The notes: generated by a model not told the origin, from the letters alone. 64,000 nt of DNA from Moraxella macacae 0408225 (GCF_000320365.1 NZ_ANIN01000002.1:434001-498000), one strand, 5' to 3'. Counted from the first letter of the stretch, positions 1 through 9,912 are shown. Made by a program: numbers and translations.

Positions 1-2961
1 AATACGCACCGGCTTGTCCTTACCAGTTACACCCGTCGCTACGTCCAAACGCACAGGCCCTATCGGTGATGACCAACGCACGCCCAATCCAAGGCCAACT
101 TCGGTGCGGTTTTTTGTCTCGCCTGTGGTGTCAAAAGCATTGCCAACATCGCCAAACATTGCCAATCGCAAGCCGTCTTTAAAGGCATAATTATACTCAA
201 GCGATCCGATCGCAAGGGCATTGCCACCCACTAAAAAAGACTGATCGCCGTAAGTTGGTGATAAAGTATCCGTGTTAAAACCGCGAATGCTTTGATCGCC
301 CCCTGCAAAAAAACGCAAACGATAAGGCACATCATAAAAATTATCGCTATAAATATAACCCAAATCCAAACGCCCCAAAACTTGGTGTTTTTTGTCATTG
401 CCAAAACTGTGCAGCCACGTCCCCCCTGCTCGCAAAATCGCAAGGTTGGTATCGGTTAATAGCCGATCACTGCCCGCTTCAATAGAATAACGCTGACTGT
501 AGCCTTGAGTTGGATTTACCAAATCATCTGCTGTGGTTTTGTGTAACGCATAGCCTAACAATAAAGCCTCTTGGGTAAAATCTGAGGCATAGTTGTTAAA
601 CGGATATGGCAAGCTGTCGGTTTTATAATTACCCGCCTGTAATGCCAATTTATCTCCACGGTAGCGTAGCGAAAGGGTGCGATTCCACCCTGTATCCTTG
701 TGAATATTACGTGCAACATTGGCATACAATGAATCCACTTTAAACGTATTGGCAAGATCATCTGAATTTTTGTGCTGATAACCCAGCGATCCTGTCAATT
801 TGTCATGCAATGGGTGTTTGTAAGGCAAACTGCCTGTAAATTCGATCGCCTGCTCAACCTTAGATAACGCAACACTAATCCCCGCTTGATAACCATGACG
901 ATTAACCAAATTGTTGTTAATTTTGCCCACAGCACGCACGCCAGCATCGGTTTCATAACCCAAACCAATTTGGGCTTCGTGTGGTTTTGTTGCGTCCAGT
1001 ATGATGTACGTTGGTATGGATTTTTGCTGTGCCACTTTGGTGGGTGATAGTTTTTGGATTGAACCACCTGAAAGGGCTTGCCAAATTTTGATTTGATTGG
1101 CATCGTTATGGTTGTCGCGGTCAATTTTTTTGACAATGCCACTTACCGCATTTGCCACAATCACAAGCGGATTTTTGCTTTTGTTGGTTTCATCTGGAGC
1201 AAGCTCGATATCTTCTGGGGCTTGCAACAAAATATTGGATTTGGTTTGAATGACATCAAGGCGTTTTTGAATGCTATCTTCAATGTTAAAGGTTAAAGGA
1301 GCATAATCCTCGGGATTTTGAGTGGTTTTTTTGGCTTGGTTATCTTTGGCTTGGTTATCGGTTTTATCATCTGCTTTGTCTGGTTTGTCTTGACTGTTAT
1401 TGTTTTGGTTTTGAGTGTCCTGGTTTTGGTTTTGAAAGTTTACGCCTGCATTGTCTTTGCCGGGCAAAATCACATCTACATTTAAACCATTAAAATAACG
1501 ACTCACCGCCAAATTATTATTCAGTTTGGTTACAAGCGGTTGGTAATACAGATCGCCTTTTTGATAAGGGATAAGTTGTTGCAACAATTTGGGTTTTATT
1601 GGCAATTTATCAGGATCATCGCTAAGATTGCCTTGTTTGTCAATACTGTACACCTTGATATCACCAAATTGATAACGCTGTTTGGTGTCATATACCAAAT
1701 CCACATCTGCAACATTGTCAGGCAAAACCACATCTACCGAACTGTTTAGCCAATGCCCATCAAAAAACCCATTGGTCTGCGAAACCCCCTCCACCATAGC
1801 CTTGGTGCCTTCATACACGCCATGATCAAACACATCACCGATGCGTGGCAAGCCCTCTTGTTCAATGGTATGATACACAGGCAACGCTTGTTCACCATCT
1901 GCCCCATCACCACGAATATCCAACAAGCGATGTTGCACCGTAACAGGCTTGCCAATTTCTAAACTCACCTCAATGTCATCACCGCCAACGTGTTTAAAAC
2001 TTGCCTTGACATCATAATAACCCACAGCTTCACTCGCCGCGGTTACAACTTGATGCAAACGCCCAAGACTTGCGTTAAAATCCTCAACCGATTCTACGGT
2101 AACTTGCTCAAGGGCTGCTTTGATATTTTTGGCAGGCTGCTGTTTTTCGTCCGCATTGACAATTTTAACATCAATATAATTGATACCATCAACCGTATTT
2201 AGCACTTTGTTTTTAAGTTTGCTAAACAAACTTGGTTTGTCAGCAACCAGTTTGCTCTTTGGCGTTTCGGTTGTTAATTGCGCGGTTTTTTGTTGATATT
2301 CTGGTAAATAATCATCAGGGTTTAGGATATCGGTTGCGTTTAGTTCATCGGTTTGATTGGCTTGATTTTGTTGTGCTTGATTTTTTTGCTTAGTATCACC
2401 GTTCAGATCAAGCTGATTGTTAATGTTAAGCTCGGCGTTACTGACTGGCTTGGGTAAATTGCCAGTATTTAAATTGGCAGTATTGATGATGGTTTGTGGC
2501 GGTTTTTCTAAAGTGGGTAAATCGGTTTGAGTGTCGTCATTGTTTAGTCCAGGCTTGTTTAGCCCATGTTTGTTTAACAAAGGCTTGTTTAAAAGCGGTT
2601 TGGTTTCAAAAGCGGCGATCGGTTGGTCAAAATTGTCATAATTAATTAGGGTTTGATTTTCAAGGTGCTGATCGATTTTATTGGTAAAATTTTGTTGATT
2701 GTCTTTATTGGCATTGTCATTATTGACATCGTTGTCAACTTGATACACATAATTTTCAGCAGCAAAAATTTGTTGATTGTGCATTTGTTGATTGTGCGTT
2801 GGTTTTTTATCTTCTTTGATTGCCTTAGGCTTAACCGCTGTCGGATTTTGACTAAGGTTTGAGGTTGTATCTGCCAACACAGGTGAAATCAAGCCACTGA
2901 CACTCAAAATAGCAAGGCTTAACGATGTGCGATAAAAAGGATTTTTGGGCATTTTTTTCAT
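1..2961 (-). CDS. tamA: TamA-family outer-membrane assembly protein, 3' end outside window
   Basis: This is the 5' 987 codons of a gene that runs off the left edge. TamA is the outer-membrane half of the TamAB translocation and assembly module, an Omp85 relative of BamA. Residues 1-30 are a signal peptide ending VLA/D. About residues 31-225 are low-complexity Asn/Gln/Lys-rich sequence with a short duplicated stretch (NKPLLNKPLLNK). POTRA-like sequence follows, then a D15/Omp85 barrel with the hallmarks RFFAGGDQSIRGF, DVGNAF and SSPIGPVRLDVATGV. The third POTRA appears to be interrupted, roughly residues 505-645, by another polar insertion rich in Gln, Asn, Asp and Lys. The protein is therefore far longer than the roughly 580 residues of E. 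coli TamA. ATG at 2961 is the first in-frame start and gives a good signal peptide. tamB would be expected downstream, beyond position 1. Confidence 0.85.
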   Translation of the reverse strand, partial: MKKMPKNPFYRTSLSLAILSVSGLISPVLADTTSNLSQNPTAVKPKAIKEDKKPTHNQQMHNQQIFAAENYVYQVDNDVNNDNANKDNQQNFTNKIDQHLENQTLINYDNFDQPIAAFETKPLLNKPLLNKHGLNKPGLNNDDTQTDLPTLEKPPQTIINTANLNTGNLPKPVSNAELNINNQLDLNGDTKQKNQAQQNQANQTDELNATDILNPDDYLPEYQQKTAQLTTETPKSKLVADKPSLFSKLKNKVLNTVDGINYIDVKIVNADEKQQPAKNIKAALEQVTVESVEDFNASLGRLHQVVTAASEAVGYYDVKASFKHVGGDDIEVSLEIGKPVTVQHRLLDIRGDGADGEQALPVYHTIEQEGLPRIGDVFDHGVYEGTKAMVEGVSQTNGFFDGHWLNSSVDVVLPDNVADVDLVYDTKQRYQFGDIKVYSIDKQGNLSDDPDKLPIKPKLLQQLIPYQKGDLYYQPLVTKLNNNLAVSRYFNGLNVDVILPGKDNAGVNFQNQNQDTQNQNNNSQDKPDKADDKTDNQAKDNQAKKTTQNPEDYAPLTFNIEDSIQKRLDVIQTKSNILLQAPEDIELAPDETNKSKNPLVIVANAVSGIVKKIDRDNHNDANQIKIWQALSGGSIQKLSPTKVAQQKSIPTYIILDATKPHEAQIGLGYETDAGVRAVGKINNNLVNRHGYQAGISVALSKVEQAIEFTGSLPYKHPLHDKLTGSLGYQHKNSDDLANTFKVDSLYANVARNIHKDTGWNRTLSLRYRGDKLALQAGNYKTDSLPYPFNNYASDFTQEALLLGYALHKTTADDLVNPTQGYSQRYSIEAGSDRLLTDTNLAILRAGGTWLHSFGNDKKHQVLGRLDLGYIYSDNFYDVPYRLRFFAGGDQSIRGFNTDTLSPTYGDQSFLVGGNALAIGSLEYNYAFKDGLRLAMFGDVGNAFDTTGETKNRTEVGLGLGVRWSSPIGPVRLDVATGVTGKDKPVRI

Positions 2962-3128
2962 AAATTTTAGACAACAATCAATGGATTAACAAACAAGGGC
3001 TTAGCAAAAAATAGACTTAATTTTAGCACATTGCGTTAATTTGCCAAAACAATTTAGCAAAATATTTCGCACCATTGGCATTTTTTTGTTAATATAAGCA
3101 GATACGATGACACAAATAAAGGATAATT

Positions 3129-4445
3129 ATGAATAGCCAGTTTGCATTATTTGGCAGTAAGCGTTTTACGCCTATGTTTTTTACCCAGTTTTTAGGGGCG
3201 TTTAATGACAATGTGTTTAAGCAAGGCTTGATTTTGGTACTAACGTTTATGGCATCAGCCAAATTAAACACAAGCGTAAGTTTATTAAACAATTTGGCGG
3301 CAATGTTGTTTGTGTTACCGTTTTTTTTGTTTTCAGCACTGGCAGGACAATTGGCAGACAAATATGACAAAGCCAAACTAACGCACATCGTCAAAATCAG
3401 TGAAATTATCATCATGCTGTTGGCAATGCTTGGTTTTTTGTTTGAAATTTATCCGATATTGTTTTTGGCATTGTTTTTAATGGGAACGCATTCTAGCTTT
3501 TTTGGCCCTGTCAAATACGCTTATTTACCACAAGCTATGCACCAAAACGAACTGGTCGGAGCAAATGGGCTGTTTCAAATGGGGACTTCACTTGCAATTT
3601 TAACAGGCATGATAGTGGCAGGCATGCTTACTCAATTAGAATATGCATTGTGGTGGTTATCAGGGTTTGTGGTGATTGTTGCTTGCTTAGGCTATTTTAG
3701 CAGCCGTTTTATACCAAACATGCCTGCACCGCAGCCTGATTTACCGATTGATTGGCATATTTTTCGCACCAGTTGGCAGGCAATAAAATACCTGTTTAGC
3801 CTACCGATTATGTGGTTTACCATTATGGGCAATAGTTGGTTTTGGTTTTATGGAGCAACCCTTACCGTGCAAGTGCCTGAGTTTGCCAAAACGATTTTGC
3901 AAGGCAACCAAAGCGTGGTTATTTTTTTATTAACCTTGTTTTCAATCGGTACGGCCTTGGGTTCGTTGCTGTGCAAAACCTTAACCAAAAACCAAGTTAG
4001 CCTAAAATTATTGCCATTTGGCATCGCAGGACTTACAATTTTTGCGATAGGTTTGTTTTTGGCATTAACCAATTTAAATTTACCAATCAATGAACAATCC
4101 GCGTTTTTTGGCGTCAATGAATTGTTGGCAATCAACGGTATGTGGCCGATATTTTTGTATTTGTTTTTATTGGGTTTTAGCGGCGGAATTTACATTGTAC
4201 CCCTGTACGCCTTTATGCAAGCCTACGCACCAAAAACACACCGCGCAAGAATCATCGGAGCGAACAATATTTTTAACGCGTTATTTATGGTAAGCTCGGC
4301 GGTTTTTGCAATTGTGTGCTTAAATCTATTAAAAATCAGTTTGCCTATGCTCTTTGCCCTTGTGGGGGTTTTGAATTTATTGTTTGGATCGTGGGTTTTT
4401 GTTAATTTGAAAAAACAACAAAATTTACTAAAAATTAATCATTAA
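3129..4445 (+). CDS. MFS transporter, LplT-like
   Basis: A 438-residue integral membrane protein with about 12 hydrophobic segments, the usual size for the major facilitator superfamily. The N-terminus (FTQFLGAFNDNVFKQGLILV) is the characteristic opening of the LplT lysophospholipid transporter group and of the transporter half of Aas-type fusions. The MFS loop motif is visible as AGQLADKYDKAKL near residue 75. In E. coli LplT flips lysophospholipids across the inner membrane for re-acylation by Aas. No acyltransferase gene lies next to it here, so the substrate is inferred from family resemblance only. The start has AAGGA seven bases upstream. It is divergent from tamA and convergent with the next MFS gene. 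Confidence 0.75.
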   Translation: MNSQFALFGSKRFTPMFFTQFLGAFNDNVFKQGLILVLTFMASAKLNTSVSLLNNLAAMLFVLPFFLFSALAGQLADKYDKAKLTHIVKISEIIIMLLAMLGFLFEIYPILFLALFLMGTHSSFFGPVKYAYLPQAMHQNELVGANGLFQMGTSLAILTGMIVAGMLTQLEYALWWLSGFVVIVACLGYFSSRFIPNMPAPQPDLPIDWHIFRTSWQAIKYLFSLPIMWFTIMGNSWFWFYGATLTVQVPEFAKTILQGNQSVVIFLLTLFSIGTALGSLLCKTLTKNQVSLKLLPFGIAGLTIFAIGLFLALTNLNLPINEQSAFFGVNELLAINGMWPIFLYLFLLGFSGGIYIVPLYAFMQAYAPKTHRARIIGANNIFNALFMVSSAVFAIVCLNLLKISLPMLFALVGVLNLLFGSWVFVNLKKQQNLLKINH

Positions 4446-4446
4446 C

Positions 4447-4489
4447 TTGCAATGGATTTAGTTAATGGGTTTATTGCAACGGATTTAGT
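4447..4489. repeat. 16-bp direct repeat between convergent MFS genes
   Basis: Two 16-base copies differing at one position (TTGCAAYGGATTTAGT) lie at 4447-4462 and 4474-4489. The second copy overlaps the stop codon of the leftward MFS gene. Confidence 0.75.
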
Positions 4490-5675
4490 GCAATTTGCCT
4501 GATTGCGTTTTTACCATGCCAAAAATCGCCATCAAAAGCGCCAAACCTTGCATTGTCAACAAAAACCAAACCGTGGTCGTCCATTTGCCATAAGTATATG
4601 CCAACCCACACAGCCACGCCCCTGCCGTGCCGCCCAAATAATAACACAAATAATACAATCCAGATGCCAAAGAACGCCCTTGTTTTACATTGACTGCAAT
4701 ATAGGTAATGGTTGCCGCTTGCGTAATAAACACCCCACTTGACATAACGGTCAAACCCAAAATCACCGCCCACAACGGTCGCCCTAACGTAATTAACACA
4801 CCAAGCATAGACAACATCACCGCCATTTGCACCGTACGAGCCGCTCCAAAATAAGCCGTCAAATTACTGGCAATTGGCGTAATCACCACACCCAACAAAT
4901 ACACCGAAAAAATATTTGCAAGTCCGCCACTGTCAAGCAAATACGGCTTATCCGCCAAATGCAAATTGATAAACGTAAAACAACCCACCAACGAAAACAA
5001 CACACAAAACCCAAGCAAACACGCGGTTATCACATAACGATTGGTTGCATGTTGTTTTAAAATCTGTAAAGACGAACCAAAATTTGGATTTGGAATAAAA
5101 CGACGAGATTTTGGCAATTGCCATGCCACCCACATTGCCCCAATCAAGGTTAACCCAGCCATGACATAAAAACCTTGTTGCCAACCAATTCTCTGCTCTA
5201 AATGTCCGAGCAAAAACCGCCCCAAAAATCCGCCCAAAACCGTCCCTGCCACATAAAAAGCCATAAGTTTTGCCACAGCATTACCCACAAATTCTTCAGC
5301 AATATAAGCGATCGTTACCACTGTAATTGCAGGCACAGCCAAACCTTGCAAAAATCGCCAACCAATCACCGCATCCAAACTATCTGCAAAACCTATCAAT
5401 GCTGTTGGTATAGCCAATGCCAACATCGCGGCCACAATAAACGGCTTGCGTCCATAGGCATCAGACAACATGCCCATAAAAGGCGACATCAGTGCAATTG
5501 CCAACACCGTCGCTCCAACCGTTAAACCAACCCAAGTTTCGCTTGCCAAAAAAGTTTGCATCAGCACAGGCAAAATTGCCTGAATGGAATATACCTGCAA
5601 AAACGCAAACATTCCCACCACAAAAATGCTTACTTTTAACAACAGGCCAATCGGTTGCACAGTATTGACGGACAT
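4485..5675 (-). CDS. MFS transporter, YnfM/arabinose-efflux type
   Basis: About 396 residues with 12 predicted membrane spans. The N-terminal half contains the MFS signature GMLSDAYGRKPFIV between the second and third spans and a typical drug/sugar-efflux start (FLQVYSIQAILPVLMQTF). It most resembles the YnfM-like inner-membrane efflux transporters; the substrate cannot be read from the sequence. The open frame extends upstream to a TTG at 5720 and an ATG at 5708. I chose the ATG at 5675 because GGGA lies eight bases before it and the protein then begins like its relatives. It stands alone and converges on the LplT-like gene. Confidence 0.8.
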   Translation of the reverse strand: MSVNTVQPIGLLLKVSIFVVGMFAFLQVYSIQAILPVLMQTFLASETWVGLTVGATVLAIALMSPFMGMLSDAYGRKPFIVAAMLALAIPTALIGFADSLDAVIGWRFLQGLAVPAITVVTIAYIAEEFVGNAVAKLMAFYVAGTVLGGFLGRFLLGHLEQRIGWQQGFYVMAGLTLIGAMWVAWQLPKSRRFIPNPNFGSSLQILKQHATNRYVITACLLGFCVLFSLVGCFTFINLHLADKPYLLDSGGLANIFSVYLLGVVITPIASNLTAYFGAARTVQMAVMLSMLGVLITLGRPLWAVILGLTVMSSGVFITQAATITYIAVNVKQGRSLASGLYYLCYYLGGTAGAWLCGLAYTYGKWTTTVWFLLTMQGLALLMAIFGMVKTQSGKLH

Positions 5676-5850
5676 AACTATTCCCAAACATATTCCTAAA
5701 TTAAGCATTGATTTTGACAAAATTAGCCACTATCTTAGCACTTTTTTGCACAGATTTGACAAATTTTTACCATAAAAACTGTGGATTTTGATAAAAAATT
5801 AACCTATTTTTGCCAAGATAGATTATAATAAGCAGATTTATTACACAACT

Positions 5851-5932
5851 GTTTTAACCAAGATTGTTTTTAACCAAGAATATTTTTTAACCAGAATATT
5901 GTTTTTTAGCCAAGATCGTTTTTACAAGATTG
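5851..5932. repeat. Degenerate tandem repeat upstream of maoC-like gene
   Basis: Four to five imperfect units of about 16-20 bases built around ACCAAGATTGTTTTT. They fill most of the gap before the hydratase gene. A TATAAT hexamer at about 5824 just upstream is a plausible -10 element, though no good -35 is visible. Confidence 0.6.
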
Positions 5933-5955
5933 CCATTGATTGACAGGAAACTTAC

Positions 5956-6864
5956 ATGCCAGACCAAAATTTTAGCCAATTACCAAAACCTCATACCACT
6001 TATGCCAATATCATCAAAAGTTTACTCCCAATCGGTGAGCATGATAAAGACAACAACGCAAGCCTGCCTGTTGCAACTTATAGCGTAGACAGCCTACAAA
6101 TTGACCATGACAATTTAACCGATTATCGCAAAATTTGTGGTTTTGCCAACAACAGCTACATTCCGCCAACTTATTTTGCCGTGCTATCACAAAGCCTACA
6201 AATGAATATGATGGTCAAAGAGCCGTTTCCGTTTGCCATGCTTGGACTTGTGCATATTCACAACAGCGTAACTCAGCACCGCCCAATTCAAGACACAGGC
6301 GTGTTTAAAATGACGGTAAGTTTTGCCAATTTACAAGATCACGACAAAGGCAAACAATTTGACTTTATCACCCACGTCTATGAAAACGATGTGTTGGTTT
6401 GGCAAGGCGTTTCTACCTATTTGTCAAGACAAAAAAAAGCCAAAACTGGCAAAAAACCGGTTCAAACAATCACAAAACCTACGCTCAATGAAACCGATTT
6501 GCATCAATTTTGGCAAGTTGCCGAAGACATCGGTCGACGTTATGCGTTTATTTCAGGTGATTTTAACCTTATTCATTTGCACCCTTTATCCGCCAAAGCC
6601 TTCGGTTTTCCAAAAGCCATTGCCCACGGTATGTGGACAAAAGCAAAATGTTTGGCACAATTAAACGACTTACCCAAGGCGTTTAGTTGCAATGTGGATT
6701 TTAAATCACCAATTTTTTTACCATCAGAGGTAGAATTTATTGCTCAATACGATCATGCCAATCCTAATCATGCCAACCGTCATATCCAATTTGGTGTGTA
6801 CGATGTCAATAGTCCAAAACCACATGTTATTGGCAGCGTAACAGGTTTTGATGCTACACAATAA
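5956..6864 (+). CDS. MaoC-like (R)-specific hydratase/dehydratase
   Basis: 302 residues with a hot-dog-fold MaoC-type hydratase domain in the C-terminal half. The diagnostic stretch SGDFNLIHLHPLSAKAFGF followed by AIAHGMW (about residues 195-225) matches the D-x-N-x-x-H hydratase motif; Asp and His are the catalytic pair in this family. The N-terminal half is probably a degenerate second hot dog. Family members hydrate enoyl-CoA or dehydrate 3-hydroxyacyl thioesters. The start has AGGAAA seven bases upstream. The serine hydrolase gene begins nine bases after its stop, so the two are probably cotranscribed. The precise substrate is unknown. Confidence 0.8.
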   Translation: MPDQNFSQLPKPHTTYANIIKSLLPIGEHDKDNNASLPVATYSVDSLQIDHDNLTDYRKICGFANNSYIPPTYFAVLSQSLQMNMMVKEPFPFAMLGLVHIHNSVTQHRPIQDTGVFKMTVSFANLQDHDKGKQFDFITHVYENDVLVWQGVSTYLSRQKKAKTGKKPVQTITKPTLNETDLHQFWQVAEDIGRRYAFISGDFNLIHLHPLSAKAFGFPKAIAHGMWTKAKCLAQLNDLPKAFSCNVDFKSPIFLPSEVEFIAQYDHANPNHANRHIQFGVYDVNSPKPHVIGSVTGFDATQ

Positions 6865-6872
6865 GGACACGC

Positions 6873-8228
6873 ATGGATTATCAACAGATTAACGCAACAC
6901 TTAGCGATATTTTGGCAAAATTTGATCTAAATCAACCGCCGGGCGGTGGTAGTTTAACCATTTTTCATCAGGGCAAATTGGTAACGGATTTGGCATTTGG
7001 GGTAACGCACCAAATTACACAGCCAAAATGGACAAGTCATACCCTGTCGTTAAACTATTCTACAGGCAAAGGCGTATTGGTCATGCTTATTCATATTTTG
7101 GTAAACAAAGGTTTACTGGATTATGACACGCCGATTAGCCAATATTGGCAAGCATTTGCCAGTCAAGGCAAACAAAACATTACCTTACGTCATGTGCTAA
7201 GCCACGAGGCAGGCTTAATTGACATTAACAGCGTTACCAAAATCACCGATGATGTGCAAGATTGGCAAGCCATGCTCCACAAAGTTGCCCATATGCCTGT
7301 GTATGCCAAAAAACTTGCGAGCCAAAACGAAAAATTCGTCGCATACAGTGCCTTAGTGTCAGGGTGGGTACTTGGCGGTTTGATTGAAATTATCACACAC
7401 ATGCCCTTGCAACAAGCCTTAGATACATTTTTAACAGAACCGCTTGGCATTAAAGATCAAGTATTTTTTGCACTGCCTGCAGATAAAAACAACCAAATCG
7501 CCATTCCAAAACGTGTCGCCTTGCAACAACAAAACCTTAATAGCATTGAAAAACTCACACGCACCAAGCCAACTTTAGCCGCTGATGACGATGCAACACT
7601 GGATTTTTTGGCAAGTTTGGACTGTTATCCTTGTTGGCAAAAAATTTATCAGCAAAAAAACTCAACCAATGCCGACAATCGCAGCACCGATAATCCCAAC
7701 ACCAATAATCACAGCAAAAAACGCCTAAACAGTCAAGAAATTAACCAACTTTATTTTAATATTCGTGGCATTGATATGGCGGATTATAAAGCATCGCTTG
7801 TACCAAAAGACAGCCGACATTTTGACTATTATCAACCACATATTTTACAGTCTAAAGTTCCTGCAGCCAACGTTATCGCAAGCGGTTACGCAATGGCAAA
7901 AATTTACAACACTTTGCTACACAGTCAAAAAACAGACACAGGTTTAATCTCACCGCCGATTTTTGCCCAATTAACCAGCATACAAAACCAACAAGTTGAC
8001 AAAGTCATGCCTGCACAGATGAATTGGCGCTTAGGCTATCACCGGATATTTAGCGTATGTCATGATACCGCTGATGGTTTTGGACACACAGGTTACAATG
8101 GTTCAATGGCATGGTGCGATCCTGCTCGCGGATTGGCGGTGGCATTTGTGCATAATTATGATGTAACCATGCTCACCGATGTGCGTCAATTTATCATCAA
8201 TGAAACCGTGTTAAATTTGTTTCATTAA
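6873..8228 (+). CDS. Beta-lactamase-fold serine hydrolase (class C / family VIII esterase type)
   Basis: 451 residues of the serine beta-lactamase-like superfamily. The S-x-x-K nucleophile motif is STGK at residues 63-66. A Y-S-A at about residue 157 stands where class C enzymes have Y-x-N, and GHTG near residue 409 takes the K-T-G position. These substitutions are typical of esterases and carboxypeptidase-like members rather than true beta-lactamases. There is no obvious signal peptide, which argues for a cytoplasmic esterase. Residues about 268-288 form an Asn/Thr-rich insertion. SD AAGGA precedes the ATG. The stop codon lies inside a 14-bp tandem duplication. Confidence 0.8.
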   Translation: MDYQQINATLSDILAKFDLNQPPGGGSLTIFHQGKLVTDLAFGVTHQITQPKWTSHTLSLNYSTGKGVLVMLIHILVNKGLLDYDTPISQYWQAFASQGKQNITLRHVLSHEAGLIDINSVTKITDDVQDWQAMLHKVAHMPVYAKKLASQNEKFVAYSALVSGWVLGGLIEIITHMPLQQALDTFLTEPLGIKDQVFFALPADKNNQIAIPKRVALQQQNLNSIEKLTRTKPTLAADDDATLDFLASLDCYPCWQKIYQQKNSTNADNRSTDNPNTNNHSKKRLNSQEINQLYFNIRGIDMADYKASLVPKDSRHFDYYQPHILQSKVPAANVIASGYAMAKIYNTLLHSQKTDTGLISPPIFAQLTSIQNQQVDKVMPAQMNWRLGYHRIFSVCHDTADGFGHTGYNGSMAWCDPARGLAVAFVHNYDVTMLTDVRQFIINETVLNLFH

Positions 8229-8247
8229 ACAAATTTCATTAAACAAA
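8220..8247. repeat. 14-bp tandem duplication spanning a stop codon
   Basis: Two perfect copies of TTTCATTAAACAAA at 8220-8233 and 8234-8247. The first contains the last codons and TAA of the serine hydrolase, so the stop region has been duplicated. Confidence 0.9.
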
Positions 8248-8314
8248 ATTAAGGCAATTTTATAAAAACTTATAAAAACTAAAAACCAAGCCAATTGGAT
8301 TGTGCCATGTTGGT

Positions 8315-9043
8315 TTATGCGGTAACATTGACCTTGCTGATCGGTTGATAATTTAAATGTCGGTTAAAATGCTTTTCAGCCATTCTAAATAAGCTAATAA
8401 ACACCCATGACAATACCAAATAAATCACCCCTGCTGCAAAATACAACTCAAGCGTGGCATAAGTTTTGGCAATCAAGGTTTTCGCCTGCCCTGTCAAATC
8501 CATGATTGAAATCGTCGATGCCAAGGCACTGCCCTTTAACATAAAAATTACCTCGTTGCTATAAGCAGGGAGCATAATACCAAAGGCTCGTGGCATGATA
8601 ATGCGTTTAAATTTTTGTGCGTAACTCATGCCAATGGCATCGGCGGCTTCATTTTCGCCTTTTGGAATTGCTTTTATCGCACCACGTACAATCTCGGCGG
8701 TATAAGCTGCAGTATTTAACGTAAACGCCACAATTGCCCAAAAATACGGTTTTGACAACAGTTTTGTCCATAACCAACCGTCTTTTAACCCATCAGGAAT
8801 AAACTGTCCAAGGCCATAATAAATCAAAAAAATCTGCACCAATAGTGGCGTACCGCGAAAAAAGAAAATAAAACCAAAAGGCAAGGTTTGCACCCACCAT
8901 TTTTTAGAAACCCTAGCCAGACCAAGCGGTATGGCCAACAACAACCCCAAAATTCCAGAAATTATCACCAAACCAATCGTCGTCAATGATGCCATCATTA
9001 AAGTTGGCAAACTGTCCATAATTACTTGCCAATTCCAATTCAT
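8315..9043 (-). CDS. Polar amino-acid ABC transporter permease (HisM/ArtM type)
   Basis: 242 residues, about five membrane spans, with the EAA loop of binding-protein-dependent permeases (GENEAADAIGMSYAQKF near residues 145-165). The N-terminus through LARVSK is typical of the HisM/ArtM/GlnP group, which imports basic or polar amino acids as a heterodimer with a HisQ-type partner. Its ATG overlaps the stop of the upstream permease by four bases (ATGA), so the two are translationally coupled. No ATP-binding subunit follows; the next gene converges from the other strand. Confidence 0.88.
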   Translation of the reverse strand: MNWNWQVIMDSLPTLMMASLTTIGLVIISGILGLLLAIPLGLARVSKKWWVQTLPFGFIFFFRGTPLLVQIFLIYYGLGQFIPDGLKDGWLWTKLLSKPYFWAIVAFTLNTAAYTAEIVRGAIKAIPKGENEAADAIGMSYAQKFKRIIMPRAFGIMLPAYSNEVIFMLKGSALASTISIMDLTGQAKTLIAKTYATLELYFAAGVIYLVLSWVFISLFRMAEKHFNRHLNYQPISKVNVTA

Positions 9044-9774
9044 GATAACACCTCTTGTGTCGATTTTACTTGTTTTTGTAGGCGTTTGGCATAACGCTCT
9101 GCAGGATTATTAAGCCACTCTAGCCACATGATAATGCCCGTTACCACAACCGTCATCAAAAGATACATTAAAGCTGCCACCATATAAAAGGTAAAAGGTT
9201 TTTGCGTTGATGTGGTAGCAACCACCGCTTGGCGCATAATATCTTCCAATCCCACCACCGATACCAAAGCAGTGTCTTTTAACAACACCAAAAACAAATT
9301 GCCAAGTCCTGGCAATGCCAAACGCCACATTTGAGGCATTTTTATCCGCCAAAAAATCTGACGCCTGTTTAAGCCAATCGCTTGCCCTGCTTCGTCTTGC
9401 CCTTTTGGAATTTCTTGAAACGCCATGCGAAAGGTTTCCGTCGCATACGCCCCAAATGCAAAAGACAATGCCATCACCCCTGCCCAAAATTGACTGATTT
9501 CAATATATTTGGTATAGCCAAATTTGGATAAAATTGCCCCAAGCAACATCGTTGCACCAAAATAAATAAACAGCACCGACAACAGTTCAGGAATACCCCG
9601 AACAAACGTGGTATAAGCAGTCGCAATCACTTGCAAAATTTTAAAACGTGATAATTTGGCAATTGCCCCAAATAAACCCAGTATCAGCCCAATCACCAAG
9701 CTCGTTAACGCAAGTTTTAGCGTAACGATTGACCCACTTAACAGCAAATGCCCATAGCCTTGCAAATCTAACAC
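9040..9774 (-). CDS. Polar amino-acid ABC transporter permease (HisQ/ArtQ type)
   Basis: 244 residues with an N-terminal span pattern and GLFGAIAKLSR like HisQ/ArtQ. The EAA motif is GQDEAGQAIGLNRRQIF near residues 135-155. It pairs with the HisM-like permease to form the membrane channel. The start is GTG at 9774, supported by AGGT about eight bases upstream. A strong terminator hairpin lies in the 227-base gap upstream, between this gene and the binding-protein gene. Permease expression may therefore be read-through from the binding-protein genes or come from its own promoter. Confidence 0.88.
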   Translation of the reverse strand: MLDLQGYGHLLLSGSIVTLKLALTSLVIGLILGLFGAIAKLSRFKILQVIATAYTTFVRGIPELLSVLFIYFGATMLLGAILSKFGYTKYIEISQFWAGVMALSFAFGAYATETFRMAFQEIPKGQDEAGQAIGLNRRQIFWRIKMPQMWRLALPGLGNLFLVLLKDTALVSVVGLEDIMRQAVVATTSTQKPFTFYMVAALMYLLMTVVVTGIIMWLEWLNNPAERYAKRLQKQVKSTQEVLS

Positions 9775-9875
9775 AACGGTTTACCTTTTACCTAATCAAC
9801 AAAAATGACGAAAAAATTTAAATGCGTAATTTTACGTTATTCAGTGGTTAAAAACTACTAAAATTTTGCAAAAAC

Positions 9876-9912
9876 TTAAAAAAACTGGATAAAATCATCA
9901 GATTTACCCAGT
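9876..9912 (-). terminator. Rho-independent terminator between binding-protein and permease genes
   Basis: On the minus strand a ten-base stem (ACTGGGTAAA pairing with TTTATCCAGT, one G-T wobble) and a nine-base loop are followed by a run of seven T. It lies directly downstream of the binding protein ending at 10002. Confidence 0.85.

Noticed and set aside
6873-8228. True class C beta-lactamase
   Set aside because: No signal peptide, Y-S-A instead of Y-x-N, and H-T-G instead of K-T-G; an esterase-like member is more likely.
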